Below, piece by piece: positions 55,046 to 63,012 of a stretch of DNA of 64,000 nucleotides. Origin of the DNA: Myxococcales bacterium (GTDB lineage Bacteria; Myxococcota_A; Polyangia; Haliangiales; Haliangiaceae); contig JADJJK010000031.1 in assembly GCA_016706545.1 (NCBI GenBank), forward strand, positions 1-64,000, read 5' to 3'. A program made the position numbers and the translations under genes. Each line of letters begins with the position of its first letter. Position 1 is the first letter of the stretch. The notes beneath the pieces are model-generated. The model worked only from the letters and a program-made list of their open reading frames with translations, was not told the origin of the DNA and ran no database searches.

Positions 55046-56299
55046 TCACCGCCCGGGAAGTCGCGCGGTGCCGGAGCTAACCGGGACACGGACGAGCGAC
55101 TCGGGCAACCCACGCTCGCGCGCGTCATCGAGCGGCAGGCGATGCAGCTCGAGGGACCAGTCGACCGCGGTGGGTTGGGGAGCGGCTCCGGCCGGGGCGG
55201 CGAAGACCACGCGCCGACGCCATGGCCGAGCGGCCCGCGCCGGCACCCGGGTGTCCTCAACCTCGCCGAGCAGGTGGCCGCGCGCGTCGTCGGTGATGGT
55301 GAGGGCGAAGTCGCGGCGCAGCAGCTCGGTGTGCTGCTGGTCGCCGAGCCGGATGGTGAGCACCGCCTCGCGAAACATGTCGCCGGTCGGGAAGGCGTGC
55401 CCGATGGCGCCCGGCGTCACCGTCACCGTCACCTCGACCTTGTCGCCGCGCCGCCGAGCGCTCGCCTTCACGATCACCGCGCTCGCCATGAACGCTCGAT
55501 CCTCGAAGGTCCGAAATGCGTGGTCGCGGTGCGCGCGCGGACGATCTGCCGAGCTGCGCTCGCCTGCGATCTGCGGCATGTGGCAGGCCTGGCAGGGCTT
55601 GCCGGAGTGGCGGCTCTGCTCCCACTCACGCAGCGTGTTCTGCAGCGGTCGCCCCGGGTGATACCGCGGTCGGCGGCCGGGCTCCGGGGCCGGAAAATTG
55701 AACTGGTGGCAGGATCCGCAGAACGCGCTGGTGGCGAGCCGAGCATCGCTCGCGGCGGCGTGGTCGGAGTCGCCGCGGCCACGCACGCCGAGCACCCGGC
55801 CGCCTCGCACGTGGCATACCGCGCAGTCGATGCCGCGCCCGGCGAGGGTGGCTGCGAGCACACGGCTGGCGGAGTCTTCGCCCGCAGGCTCCTGCACCAG
55901 CGGCGCATGGCAGCGACGGCAGAACGGCTCCGGCGTGAGCTTGTACTCAGCCTGGAAGATGACGTCGGTCCACGAGCGAGCGTGGGCTGAGCTTGCCCAC
56001 TCGGCGGCGATCTCGGCGTGACATGGCGCGCAGTCCTCGACGCCCACGCCGCTGAGCCCGCGGGGCGCGGGGCCGTGCGAGACCGGCCCACCGGCGCTGG
56101 GGAACAGGTCGAGGAGGCGCAGGCGCGCATCCGAAGCTGCCGCCATGCCAGGTGCCGGAGGGCTCGCCGCAGGGGGGCCTGCCGGGGCTGGCTGACCCGC
56201 TGGCCTCGCCTGCACCAGGCCCCAGCGCAGCACGGCGAACGCGATCATGCCGAGGCCAAGGCCCGCCCAGCGTGAGGGCGCTCGGGACCTGCTCATCAC
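55046..56299 (-). CDS. five-heme exported cytochrome c
   Basis: 417 residues. The N-terminal hydrophobic segment (WAGLGLGMIAFAVLRWGL) is a signal peptide or anchor. Five CXXCH heme sites are visible: CAPCH (90-94), CRRCH (127-131), CAVCH (159-163), CGSCH (194-198) and CQACH (236-240). Spacing resembles cytochrome c554/c3-type multiheme proteins. The last 150 residues are a beta-rich domain, including KVEVTVTVTPGAIGHAFPTG, with no heme. It probably carries electrons in the periplasm or at the outer membrane. No other redox subunit or cytochrome-maturation gene is in the window. The next gene upstream on this strand ends 4 bp before its start. Confidence 0.9.
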   Translation of the reverse strand: MMSRSRAPSRWAGLGLGMIAFAVLRWGLVQARPAGQPAPAGPPAASPPAPGMAAASDARLRLLDLFPSAGGPVSHGPAPRGLSGVGVEDCAPCHAEIAAEWASSAHARSWTDVIFQAEYKLTPEPFCRRCHAPLVQEPAGEDSASRVLAATLAGRGIDCAVCHVRGGRVLGVRGRGDSDHAAASDARLATSAFCGSCHQFNFPAPEPGRRPRYHPGRPLQNTLREWEQSRHSGKPCQACHMPQIAGERSSADRPRAHRDHAFRTFEDRAFMASAVIVKASARRRGDKVEVTVTVTPGAIGHAFPTGDMFREAVLTIRLGDQQHTELLRRDFALTITDDARGHLLGEVEDTRVPARAARPWRRRVVFAAPAGAAPQPTAVDWSLELHRLPLDDARERGLPESLVRVPVSSGTARLPGR

Positions 56300-56303
56300 G
56301 TCC

Positions 56304-57464
56304 TCATGGCCTTGTGGCGCTGCCCTCGCCCCACGGCTTCACTTCGCGCTGCCGCAGGTCAGGATCGCAGGCCTCGTCGGACCACGGATCGAGGCACGGC
56401 AGGAGCTGGATGAAGTCGAGCGCGCGAACGCCCGCCGGCCTGGCCAGATCCCTGAACAGCACGATCGACTCGCGCACCGGCGGCTCACGCTCGCGCCATC
56501 GCTCCACGGACCAGGTCGCGAGGTCGAGGAAGAACGAGGGCTCGACGTCGACGTTGGCGTCATCGTCGCCGTCGTCGTCGCCGTCGCCGTCGTCGGGGGA
56601 CCCGCCGCTCCACAGGTACAGGAGCTGGCGGTGCTCGGTGGTGACCTGGGGGCGCTTGGGCCCGGGCTTCTTGCTCGCCACCCGCGAGGACACCACCTCC
56701 AGATACGCATCGAGCTGGTCATCGACGTCGAGCTTCGCCACGAACCAGTGGCGGAGCCGCAGGTCGCATCCGGCCTCAGCCAGCGGCATCAGCTGGACGC
56801 TGGGCCCTTGGCCGCCAGGCTGCGCGGCGCCTGGGAAGCGCGCGTGGACAATGCCATGGGCGCGGCACGCGGGGTTGAGCGCCACCTCCTCCGGCGTCGG
56901 GCAGCTCGCCGGGGGCGCCGCGCCGGTGCAGCCTTCGTACAGCGGGGACTCGTACAGCGCGTAGACCTCCTGCTGCCCCGCCTGGTCCGGGGTGGCGAGG
57001 ATGTGCCGCAAGGTCACCGGCGCGTCGCGCCTGCGACGGACCTCGTTCACCAGGGCGAGCTTCCGCTCCTCCGACAGCGGCTCGCGCTGCGTGAGCGCCT
57101 CGATCCGGTCCGGAAACATCTGCTCGATGTCTCGACCGGTCCCTGCGCCTCCGTAGAAGGGGACCTTGGGACTCGCCGGTGAGCCCGGAGGGGCGGACGG
57201 CGATGCGGACGGCGATGCATTCGCGGCTCCGGGGGCGCGGGCCGCGCCGGCCGGACTCTCCGCTGCGCCGGCCCCGGGAGCCGCGGCTACGCTGGAACCC
57301 GCGGCTGGCGGCGCCAGCGCGACGCCCGCCGCAGGCGACGCGCTTTTCGGCGAAGCCGGCGCCGTCTTCGGCACGTCCGCGACCTTCGGCGGCGCCGCCG
57401 CCTGCTTCCCTGCGTCGCAAGCCCAGGTGACCGTGAGCGCCGCGAGCATCGCAGCGCGCCTCAT
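56304..57464 (-). CDS. predicted lipoprotein, VCBS-like paralogue 1
   Basis: 386 residues from the ATG at 57464, with GGAGGAG six bases upstream and a 4-bp overlap with the preceding gene. The signal MRRAAMLAALTVTWACDAGK has Cys17 as the lipid site. A long Ala/Pro/Ser spacer (to about residue 95) follows. The folded part shares three blocks with the two paralogues: APVTLRHILATPDQAGQQEV, YALYESPLYEGC and FVAKLDVDDQLDAYLEVVSS. A Gly/Asp-rich run, GGSPDDGDGDDDGDDDANVD, could bind calcium. The function is unknown. It is translationally coupled to paralogue 2. Confidence 0.8.
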   Translation of the reverse strand: MRRAAMLAALTVTWACDAGKQAAAPPKVADVPKTAPASPKSASPAAGVALAPPAAGSSVAAAPGAGAAESPAGAARAPGAANASPSASPSAPPGSPASPKVPFYGGAGTGRDIEQMFPDRIEALTQREPLSEERKLALVNEVRRRRDAPVTLRHILATPDQAGQQEVYALYESPLYEGCTGAAPPASCPTPEEVALNPACRAHGIVHARFPGAAQPGGQGPSVQLMPLAEAGCDLRLRHWFVAKLDVDDQLDAYLEVVSSRVASKKPGPKRPQVTTEHRQLLYLWSGGSPDDGDGDDDGDDDANVDVEPSFFLDLATWSVERWREREPPVRESIVLFRDLARPAGVRALDFIQLLPCLDPWSDEACDPDLRQREVKPWGEGSATRP

Positions 57465-58729
57465 GGCGTCTCCTCCCACGGGCGCTTGAGCGGGGGCTCG
57501 CCGTGGAGGACCCAGCCGTCGAGCTCGCCATCGTAGAGGTACCAGATCCGCTCCCGCATCTCTGGCACGCAGTACTCCTCCACTCCCCACATCGTGAAGT
57601 CCTCTGTGCCCTCCGCCAGATCTACGATGCACCTGCCGATGGCCACCAGGTCAGCGTGCCCATCTCGGTCGAGGTCGCGCATCCGCACCTCCGCATCCGG
57701 GATGTGGCCCTGCAGCTCCAGCCCCTCGCCAGCGGGTCCGACGATGAGGACGTTTCGCCGGCGCATCACATCCTCCACGTCGATGTCGTCGGTGAAGCGC
57801 CCGCGTACGTTCCTCACCGAGGGCCGCGCCGAGGTCACGTCCAGGTACAGCTCCTGCTCTCGATCTCCGTCCACGTCGTCCACGAAGAACTGGGCCAGGG
57901 TCTGAAGCTCGCAGTCGATCTCCGGCAGCGGCAGCGACAGGACCCGGAGCGCTCCTTCTTCCCCCAGCACCTTGTCGGCCGGCGCAGGCGAGAACGTCGC
58001 GTACACCGCGCCGTACTTGCGGCACTCACGGCCAGGGCGGATCTGCTTGTACAGATAGCGGTCACTGTTGCTGTCCTCCTCGTCATGGTGAGGGTTTGTC
58101 CCTGTGACGACCGAGACCGGCTCCTCCAGACAGGCGCTGCGGCCGTCCTGGCGCGACGCGGCGCTCTTCACGCAGTCCTCGTACACGCTGTACTCGTAGA
58201 TCGCGTAGACGTCTTTGCCGCCGTCAGACCGAGGGACCCCGATGAAGTCTCGCAGGGCGATGGGCGCGCTCGCGACGTCGCGGAGCTGGTAGCGGATCCG
58301 TCGCTGCATCTTGTCCGTCACGGCTTCGCCGTTGCCGCTGGTGTGCCGGCGTGGAAACTGCTTCGCGAGCGGATCCGGCGCGGGTGCTTGCGGCGCGGCG
58401 TCCTTTGCGGCGGCGCCCGACGCTGCGCCGGCGCCTGCCTCGCTCACGGCTGTCGCGGCGGCTGTTGCTCCGGCCGTTGCGCCGGCCGTTGCTCCGGCTG
58501 TTGCGCCGGCCGGGGGCTGCGTGGCCGGGCTGGCTGGCTTCTGCGCCTGCCTGGCTGCCTCACCGCGAGGGACCGCCGACCGCTCGGTAGCCGCGGGGGA
58601 GGCGGCGGCGCTGCGCCCTCTCTCGTCTGTCACCGCGGTCTTGCCCTCGCTGGGACCCTTGCCCTTGCACGCTGGCACCAGCACAGCGCAGGCCATCACC
58701 ACCATGTGTGTCTTGCACATGCGCGTCAT
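57461..58729 (-). CDS. predicted lipoprotein, VCBS-like paralogue 2
   Basis: 422 residues. The signal ends in VLVPAC (Cys21). The spacer holds a Gly-Ala-Thr-Ala repeat encoded by a 12-bp tandem repeat (58461-58508). The folded domain has the shared blocks MQRRIRYQLRDVASAPIALR, DVYAIYEYSVYEDCVKS, an FG-GAP-like FFVDDVDGDREQELYLDVTS and, near the end, MRDLDRDGHADLVAIGRC. Asp-rich loops of this type bind calcium in integrin-like propellers. The last residues PWEETP share their stop with the start of paralogue 1 (4-bp overlap). It is probably surface- or periplasm-facing; the function is unknown. Confidence 0.8.
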   Translation of the reverse strand: MTRMCKTHMVVMACAVLVPACKGKGPSEGKTAVTDERGRSAAASPAATERSAVPRGEAARQAQKPASPATQPPAGATAGATAGATAGATAAATAVSEAGAGAASGAAAKDAAPQAPAPDPLAKQFPRRHTSGNGEAVTDKMQRRIRYQLRDVASAPIALRDFIGVPRSDGGKDVYAIYEYSVYEDCVKSAASRQDGRSACLEEPVSVVTGTNPHHDEEDSNSDRYLYKQIRPGRECRKYGAVYATFSPAPADKVLGEEGALRVLSLPLPEIDCELQTLAQFFVDDVDGDREQELYLDVTSARPSVRNVRGRFTDDIDVEDVMRRRNVLIVGPAGEGLELQGHIPDAEVRMRDLDRDGHADLVAIGRCIVDLAEGTEDFTMWGVEEYCVPEMRERIWYLYDGELDGWVLHGEPPLKRPWEETP

Positions 58730-58873
58730 CTACGCCCTCCATGCGGCTCCCTCGCCGCGCCTTCAGCCTAGCATGGAGCAGCATGGAGCAGCCACGTGGC
58801 GGTGCGCGCTCTCCGCGGGGCGAACGTGATAGCTGATGGCGTGAGGCGCCAAGCGGCGCTAACCACCTGCTGC

Positions 58874-58973
58874 GCGACGTGGGCGGATGGTTCGACGGAC
58901 GTCACGACCGACGCTGCGATGGGCGCTGGGACGGACGCTGTGACGGGTGCTGCAGGTGGTCCGGCAAGGGGCG
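58874..58973 (-). repeat. dispersed 100-bp repeat, copy B (end of the HNH gene)
   Basis: This is the inverse of copy A at 49800-49899 with about eight mismatches. It covers the last 24 codons of the HNH gene, its TGA (58902-58904) and about 28 bp beyond. Confidence 0.8.
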
Positions 58974-60781
58974 GCCGATGGAGAGCGGGTCGACGCCGGT
59001 CGCTTCCATCTCGGCGAGGACCCAGCGCTCGATGGCGCTGTGACGGTCGAGGTCGTCCCACAGGCCGCGCAGGGGGTGGCCATCGGGGTCGAGCGGGGGA
59101 TCGGCGAGAGATGGGAGCGGTGAGGGTGGCGAGGGTGGTGCTGATGTGCGGGGGGATGCGGGCGAAGATGAGGAGGGGCGGAAGGTGCGGGGGCTGCTGG
59201 GGCCGCGGCAGCGTCGGCGCGGCGCTGGATGCGCGTGATGGTGGCGGCGGCGTCCCAGCTATCGACGCGCTCGCCGCGCCAGCGGCATTGGCCGGTGGTC
59301 GAGGTCAGCGGCAGCGCGGCGTTGGCGGCGTTGGCGGCACGGATCGCAGGCCAGCCGAGCAGCGGCGGCGCCGGGTGCGGCGGTAGCGGGACGACGGCGC
59401 GGCCGTGCGGATCTTCGAAGGCGAGCGCGCCAGTGGGAGATTGCGTGATGCGGTAGCCGCGCTCGTGGACATACGAGTGATGGAGCGAGCAGAGCAGCGC
59501 TAGGTTGGGCAGGCTGGTCTCGCCGCCATCGGCCCAGTGCTGCAGGTGGTGGCCCTCGAGGAAGAGGCGGTGATCGCAGCCGGGGAAGCGGCAGGTGCGA
59601 TCGCGTAGCAAGAGTGCGCGCTTGAGGGCGGCGGGGATGGTGCGGGTCTTGCGGCCGACGGAGAGTGGGGTGGCGTCGGTGGCGGTAGCTGCGGTGACGG
59701 TGGCGACGACCAGGCCGCAGTCGCAGGACAGGCGGCGAGTGGCTTGCGGAGAGAGCGCAAGGTTGGTCTCGACGGTGAGGGCGACTGGCAGCGAGGCATC
59801 GCGGTCGGTGAAAGTGGCTGTGGCGAGAGCGGTGGTTGCGGAGATATCGGCGGCGGAGTCGGCGGTGTTGGTGGCTGAGTCGGTAGTCGCGGCGGTTTGC
59901 TGCAGCAGCGCCACGGGCACGGTGACGATCAGCTCGACGGGCGAACGCTCGGCGCTGCTGCCGCGCGCGTAGGTGTGGACCAGGGCCATCAGGCCATCGG
60001 CGCGGTTGTACGGGCGGCGCGCGGTGGTCGTGGTGGAAGAGCGCTGCGCTTCCGCGGAAACGTCAGCCGATCGCTCGGCAGGTGCTGGCGCTTCCGCGGA
60101 AACGTCAGCAACCTCCGCGGAGGCGCCCGTCGCTCGCTCGGCAGGTGCGGACGTCTCCGCGGAAGCCGCCGACGTTTCCGCGGAAGCCTCCGCCGGCTCG
60201 CGCGTGCAGTCCACCGCGGCTTGCTGCAACACTTGAAGCAGCAGCGCGGCCTCGTCGGGGCGCAGGCACGCCTTGACGCACACCATGCCCGATGCCGTCG
60301 TGGTGTGCGCCACGTAGCGCTCGCTGTCGTGCGGGCGCGCGGCCTTGCTCGCGGCGTCGGCGCCGAGCACGCCCACTTTGCGGCACACGGTCTCGAGCTG
60401 GCTGGCGGTGCAGTGCTGCGCGTAGCCCAACAGCACCGCTTCGGTGGCGGCGGTGGCCACGCGCGTGATGGCACGAGTCTTGGAATACGAGATCTTCCCC
60501 GCGGACAATGCCTCTGATACGAGAGGCAAGGTATGCAGCGCTCTAGCCACGCGCAAGTGCTCGCGCGCGGTGCCAAGGTCCCAGCCCACGCGCCAGCTCA
60601 GCCAGTGCGCGCAGGTGCCAAAGCCCTGGCGGTACCAGCCGCCGGCCGCGTCAAAGGTCCGCAGGTCGGCGAGCAGGCGATGCATGGCGGCGTCCAGGTG
60701 GACCGCTTGCTCGGCGATGTGCTCGCCCAGAGCTTGAACTTCCTCGACGGAGAGAGGCTCGCGCATGAGGTTTTGTAGCAT
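58902..60781 (-). pseudogene. DUF222/HNH endonuclease-family gene, frameshifted near its 3' end
   Basis: About 625 codons. The N-terminus (MREPLSVEEVQALGEHIAEQ, TCAHWLSWRVGWDLGTAREH, GKISYSKTRAITRVATAATE) is the DUF222 domain of the 13E12-type family. Residues about 190-247 are Ser-Ala-Glu-Thr/Val repeats encoded by TCCGCGGA-type palindromes. An HNH nuclease motif lies at about 395-445, with CRFPGCDHRLFLEGHHLQHW and LCSLHHSYVHERGY. After about 59165-59215 (C-rich) the coding sense moves by one frame: the real tail reads LADPPLDPDGHPLRGLWDDL, then ERWVLAEMEATGVDPLSIG and ends in Gln-Arg-Pro-Ser repeats at 58902; the unshifted frame stops at 58859. The upstream open frame to 60988 is not protein-like. 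The family is often multicopy; its role is unclear. Confidence 0.75.
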
Positions 60782-61042
60782 GGCGATTTTCGGCGCCGGA
60801 TTTCGAGTCTGGCGTGCCCCAGGTGCCGCGGAAGCGCGGGTGGCGCGAATTTTCGTGGGGTGCGCGGGTTGATGGGGCATGTAGCGCGCGTTGGGGTCGC
60901 AGGTGAGGAGAATGCGGCGGGTTGGCAGCGTGGAGGGCGCGTTGGCGCGGAGAGTGTCAAGAGGAATGTTGATATATATATATTCCATGGAGGATCTTTA
61001 GTTGGCGAATGTGTCCGGTAGGCGGACACGAGCGAGCAGAGA

Positions 61043-61120
61043 TCGCGGAAACCTCCGCGGAAACTTGATGTGATCCAAGTCGCAGCGCGTTTCCGCGGAA
61101 GCCTCGGGGCTGTGGACGGT
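61043..61120. repeat. 78-bp direct repeat, copy 1
   Basis: It starts TCGCGGAAACCTCCGCGGAA, contains the shared core GTGATCCAAGTCGCAGCGCG and ends GCTGTGGACGGT. It contains two TCCGCGGA palindromes. The partner is at 61484-61562. Confidence 0.85.
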
Positions 61121-61380
61121 GCCGGGCTGTGGACAACCGCGCTCGTCGCATTTGGGCAGGAGCGATGCGCGTAAGCGGCGCGGTTGACCACAGCCCTTGG
61201 AGAGGCGCAGGAGGCCAGGTGCAGCAGGCGTGCTTGAGGGGACGGCGCGCCTCTCCACACCGCCGCACAGCCCCTGCTGTTTTCAGAACCCTGAGTTTTT
61301 TATTTTTGTACCAGAACCCAGAACCCGGAACGGATCGCCAGGTAGCGACAAGGGTGAGCGCGTGGGAGGTGGGTAGGCCC

Positions 61381-61463
61381 AGCACGGTGGTTGGGTCAAG
61401 CACGGTGGTTGGGTCAAGCACGGTGGTTGGGCCTGGCACGGTGGTTGGGTCGAGCACGGTGGT
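61381..61463. repeat. 18-bp tandem repeat, 4.6 copies
   Basis: The unit is AGCACGGTGGTTGGGTCA; the copies at 61381, 61399, 61417 and 61435 are followed by a partial one. There are no spacers, so it is not a CRISPR array. Confidence 0.9.
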
Positions 61464-61483
61464 GCAGGCACGGGTCACGCGGG

Positions 61484-61562
61484 TCGCGGAGACCTCCGCG
61501 GAAACGTTGGCGTGATCCAAGTCGCAGCGCGTCTCCGCGGAAGCTCCGGTGCTGTGGACGGT
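61484..61562. repeat. 78-bp direct repeat, copy 2
   Basis: It matches 61043-61120 at roughly 85-90 per cent by eye, including the 20-base core and both palindromes. The two copies bracket the 18-bp array. Confidence 0.85.
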
Positions 61563-61715
61563 GGCGCGGGACGGGACTAAGACGGACCAAGACGGATTAA
61601 GACACGCGAAGCGGAGAAACGCTGGAGGCCCTGATTTCTCCGCGGCGCCGAGGCGACCTGGTACGCTACGCGCGGGATGGAGGCTGCGGCTCCGGGCCGC
61701 AGCCAAAGGAGGAAC

Positions 61716-62906
61716 ATGACCGCTCGGCACCTGTGGTTCACCATCATGCTCATGGCCTGCAGCTCGGAGGCGCCGGCACCTCGGGCGACCGCGGTTGGCC
61801 CGTCTCCACGAACGGCTGCGCCAGCGCGCACGGACGAAGCCGTCCGCGCGACGAAGGAAGCCGTCGCGGTCGCGGCGCCCGCGGCCAAACCAGCCGCCGC
61901 CGCCGCTGCCGCCGCTGCCGCCGAGGCCGCCGCTGCCGCCGGCGTCGCTGCCTTCGCCGCCGAGGCGAAGGAGCGAGCAGCGCGTGAGGAGAGGGATCGA
62001 GGAGAGGTGGACGAGGAGGCCCACCTCGCCGCGATCCGCGCCGCGCTGGCGCAGGCGGATGCGCCGATCCCGGTGGCGACGCCTCAGCTCCAGACAGAGG
62101 CGCTCCCGGACAAGATGAACCGGCGGATTCGCTTCCGGCTGCGCGCGCTCTCGAAGGCCCCCATCGCCCTGCGGTCCATCCAGTATCTGCCGCAGGAGGA
62201 CGGCAGCGCGGAGGTGATCGCGATGTACGAGACCAGCTTGTACGAAGAGTGCGTCCGTGAGTTCGCGAGCAGGATCGAAGGCCGCAAGTCCTGCCTCTCT
62301 CGGGACAGGGTTCGCGGCTGCGTGCGCAGCGGCGTGGTGTGGGCGCACTTCGCCGCGCCGGGCCCAGCGACGCCGGTCGAACAAGGCGGCTCGCTGACCC
62401 TGCAGACCAGCCCGCTGGAGCGCGAGCTCTGCACCATCAAATCGGAGACCCTCCAGGTCGCGGACCTCGATGGCGATGGCAAGCTCGAGCTCGAGCTGAA
62501 CGTGGTCAGCGCCAACGAGCCTCCCTCTGACAGTCGCGGCATGTACAGCCACGACTACGCATGGTCATACTACCTGTTTCCTTCCGACCTCTCACCCGAA
62601 CAGAGCTTGTCCATCGAGGTCGAGAGCTGGGAAGTGATGAACGGCGTGGACGGCTTCGCGTTCGAGCCGCTCCTCGAGCTGCGCGACGTGGACCACGATG
62701 GCCGACGTGACCTGGTGCAGTACACGCCACGAGATCTGAGAGAATGCAAGGACGACAACACGCCCGAGAGCCCGGAGGAAGGGGCGCCAAATCCGTGCGC
62801 GCTCGTCAACCGAGCGGTCGAGATCTACCTCTACGACGTGAGCGCTGATCGATGGATCGCAGCGACCCAAGCGCAGCTCGAGTCGCTCGTGAGCCACGCG
62901 CGGTAG
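61716..62906 (+). CDS. predicted lipoprotein, VCBS-like paralogue 3
   Basis: 396 residues from the ATG at 61716, with AAGGAGG four bases upstream. MTARHLWFTIMLMACSSEAP has Cys15 as the lipid site. A long Ala/Pro/Lys spacer includes a run of more than ten Ala encoded by GCC repeats. The shared blocks are MNRRIRFRLRALSKAPIALR, VIAMYETSLYEECVRE, the FG-GAP-like VADLDGDGKLELELNVVSAN and ELRDVDHDGRRDLVQYTPRD. It is clearly homologous to the two lipoproteins at 56.3-58.7 kb but lies on the other strand, beyond the HNH gene and repeats. The function is unknown. Confidence 0.82.
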   Translation: MTARHLWFTIMLMACSSEAPAPRATAVGPSPRTAAPARTDEAVRATKEAVAVAAPAAKPAAAAAAAAAAEAAAAAGVAAFAAEAKERAAREERDRGEVDEEAHLAAIRAALAQADAPIPVATPQLQTEALPDKMNRRIRFRLRALSKAPIALRSIQYLPQEDGSAEVIAMYETSLYEECVREFASRIEGRKSCLSRDRVRGCVRSGVVWAHFAAPGPATPVEQGGSLTLQTSPLERELCTIKSETLQVADLDGDGKLELELNVVSANEPPSDSRGMYSHDYAWSYYLFPSDLSPEQSLSIEVESWEVMNGVDGFAFEPLLELRDVDHDGRRDLVQYTPRDLRECKDDNTPESPEEGAPNPCALVNRAVEIYLYDVSADRWIAATQAQLESLVSHAR

Positions 62907-63012
62907 CTCCCAGGACACCTCCGCAGCTTGCCAGCAAGTGGAGGTCGAGCGCGCGGAGCCCTCCGCGGAAGCGTCTCGCGAGGGCGCGCCTGCCGACCGG
63001 CGCGCGCAAGCG

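Larger units (their letters stand above)
60782..61715. other. repeat-rich intergenic region
   Basis: 934 bp between the HNH gene and the third lipoprotein paralogue, with no gene I can support. It holds a TATATATATAT run (about 60972-60983), two 78-bp direct repeats, an 18-bp tandem array between them and several TCCGCGGA palindromes. A long minus-strand open frame across it is Pro/Gln-rich from the tandem repeats and is rejected. Confidence 0.7.

Noticed and set aside
52248..55049. 933-codon minus-strand open frame
   Set aside because: Antisense shadow of the vault-protein-like gene; Leu/His/Arg-rich with no domain.
61128..61136. TGTGGACAA as a DnaA box
   Set aside because: One mismatch to the loose consensus, a single site, and no dnaA, dnaN or AT-rich origin features.
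61381..61463. Possible CRISPR array
   Set aside because: The 18-bp units are directly adjacent, with no spacers and no cas genes.
60957..62552. 531-codon minus-strand open frame across the repeat region
   Set aside because: Made mostly of repeat translations and antisense of lipoprotein paralogue 3.
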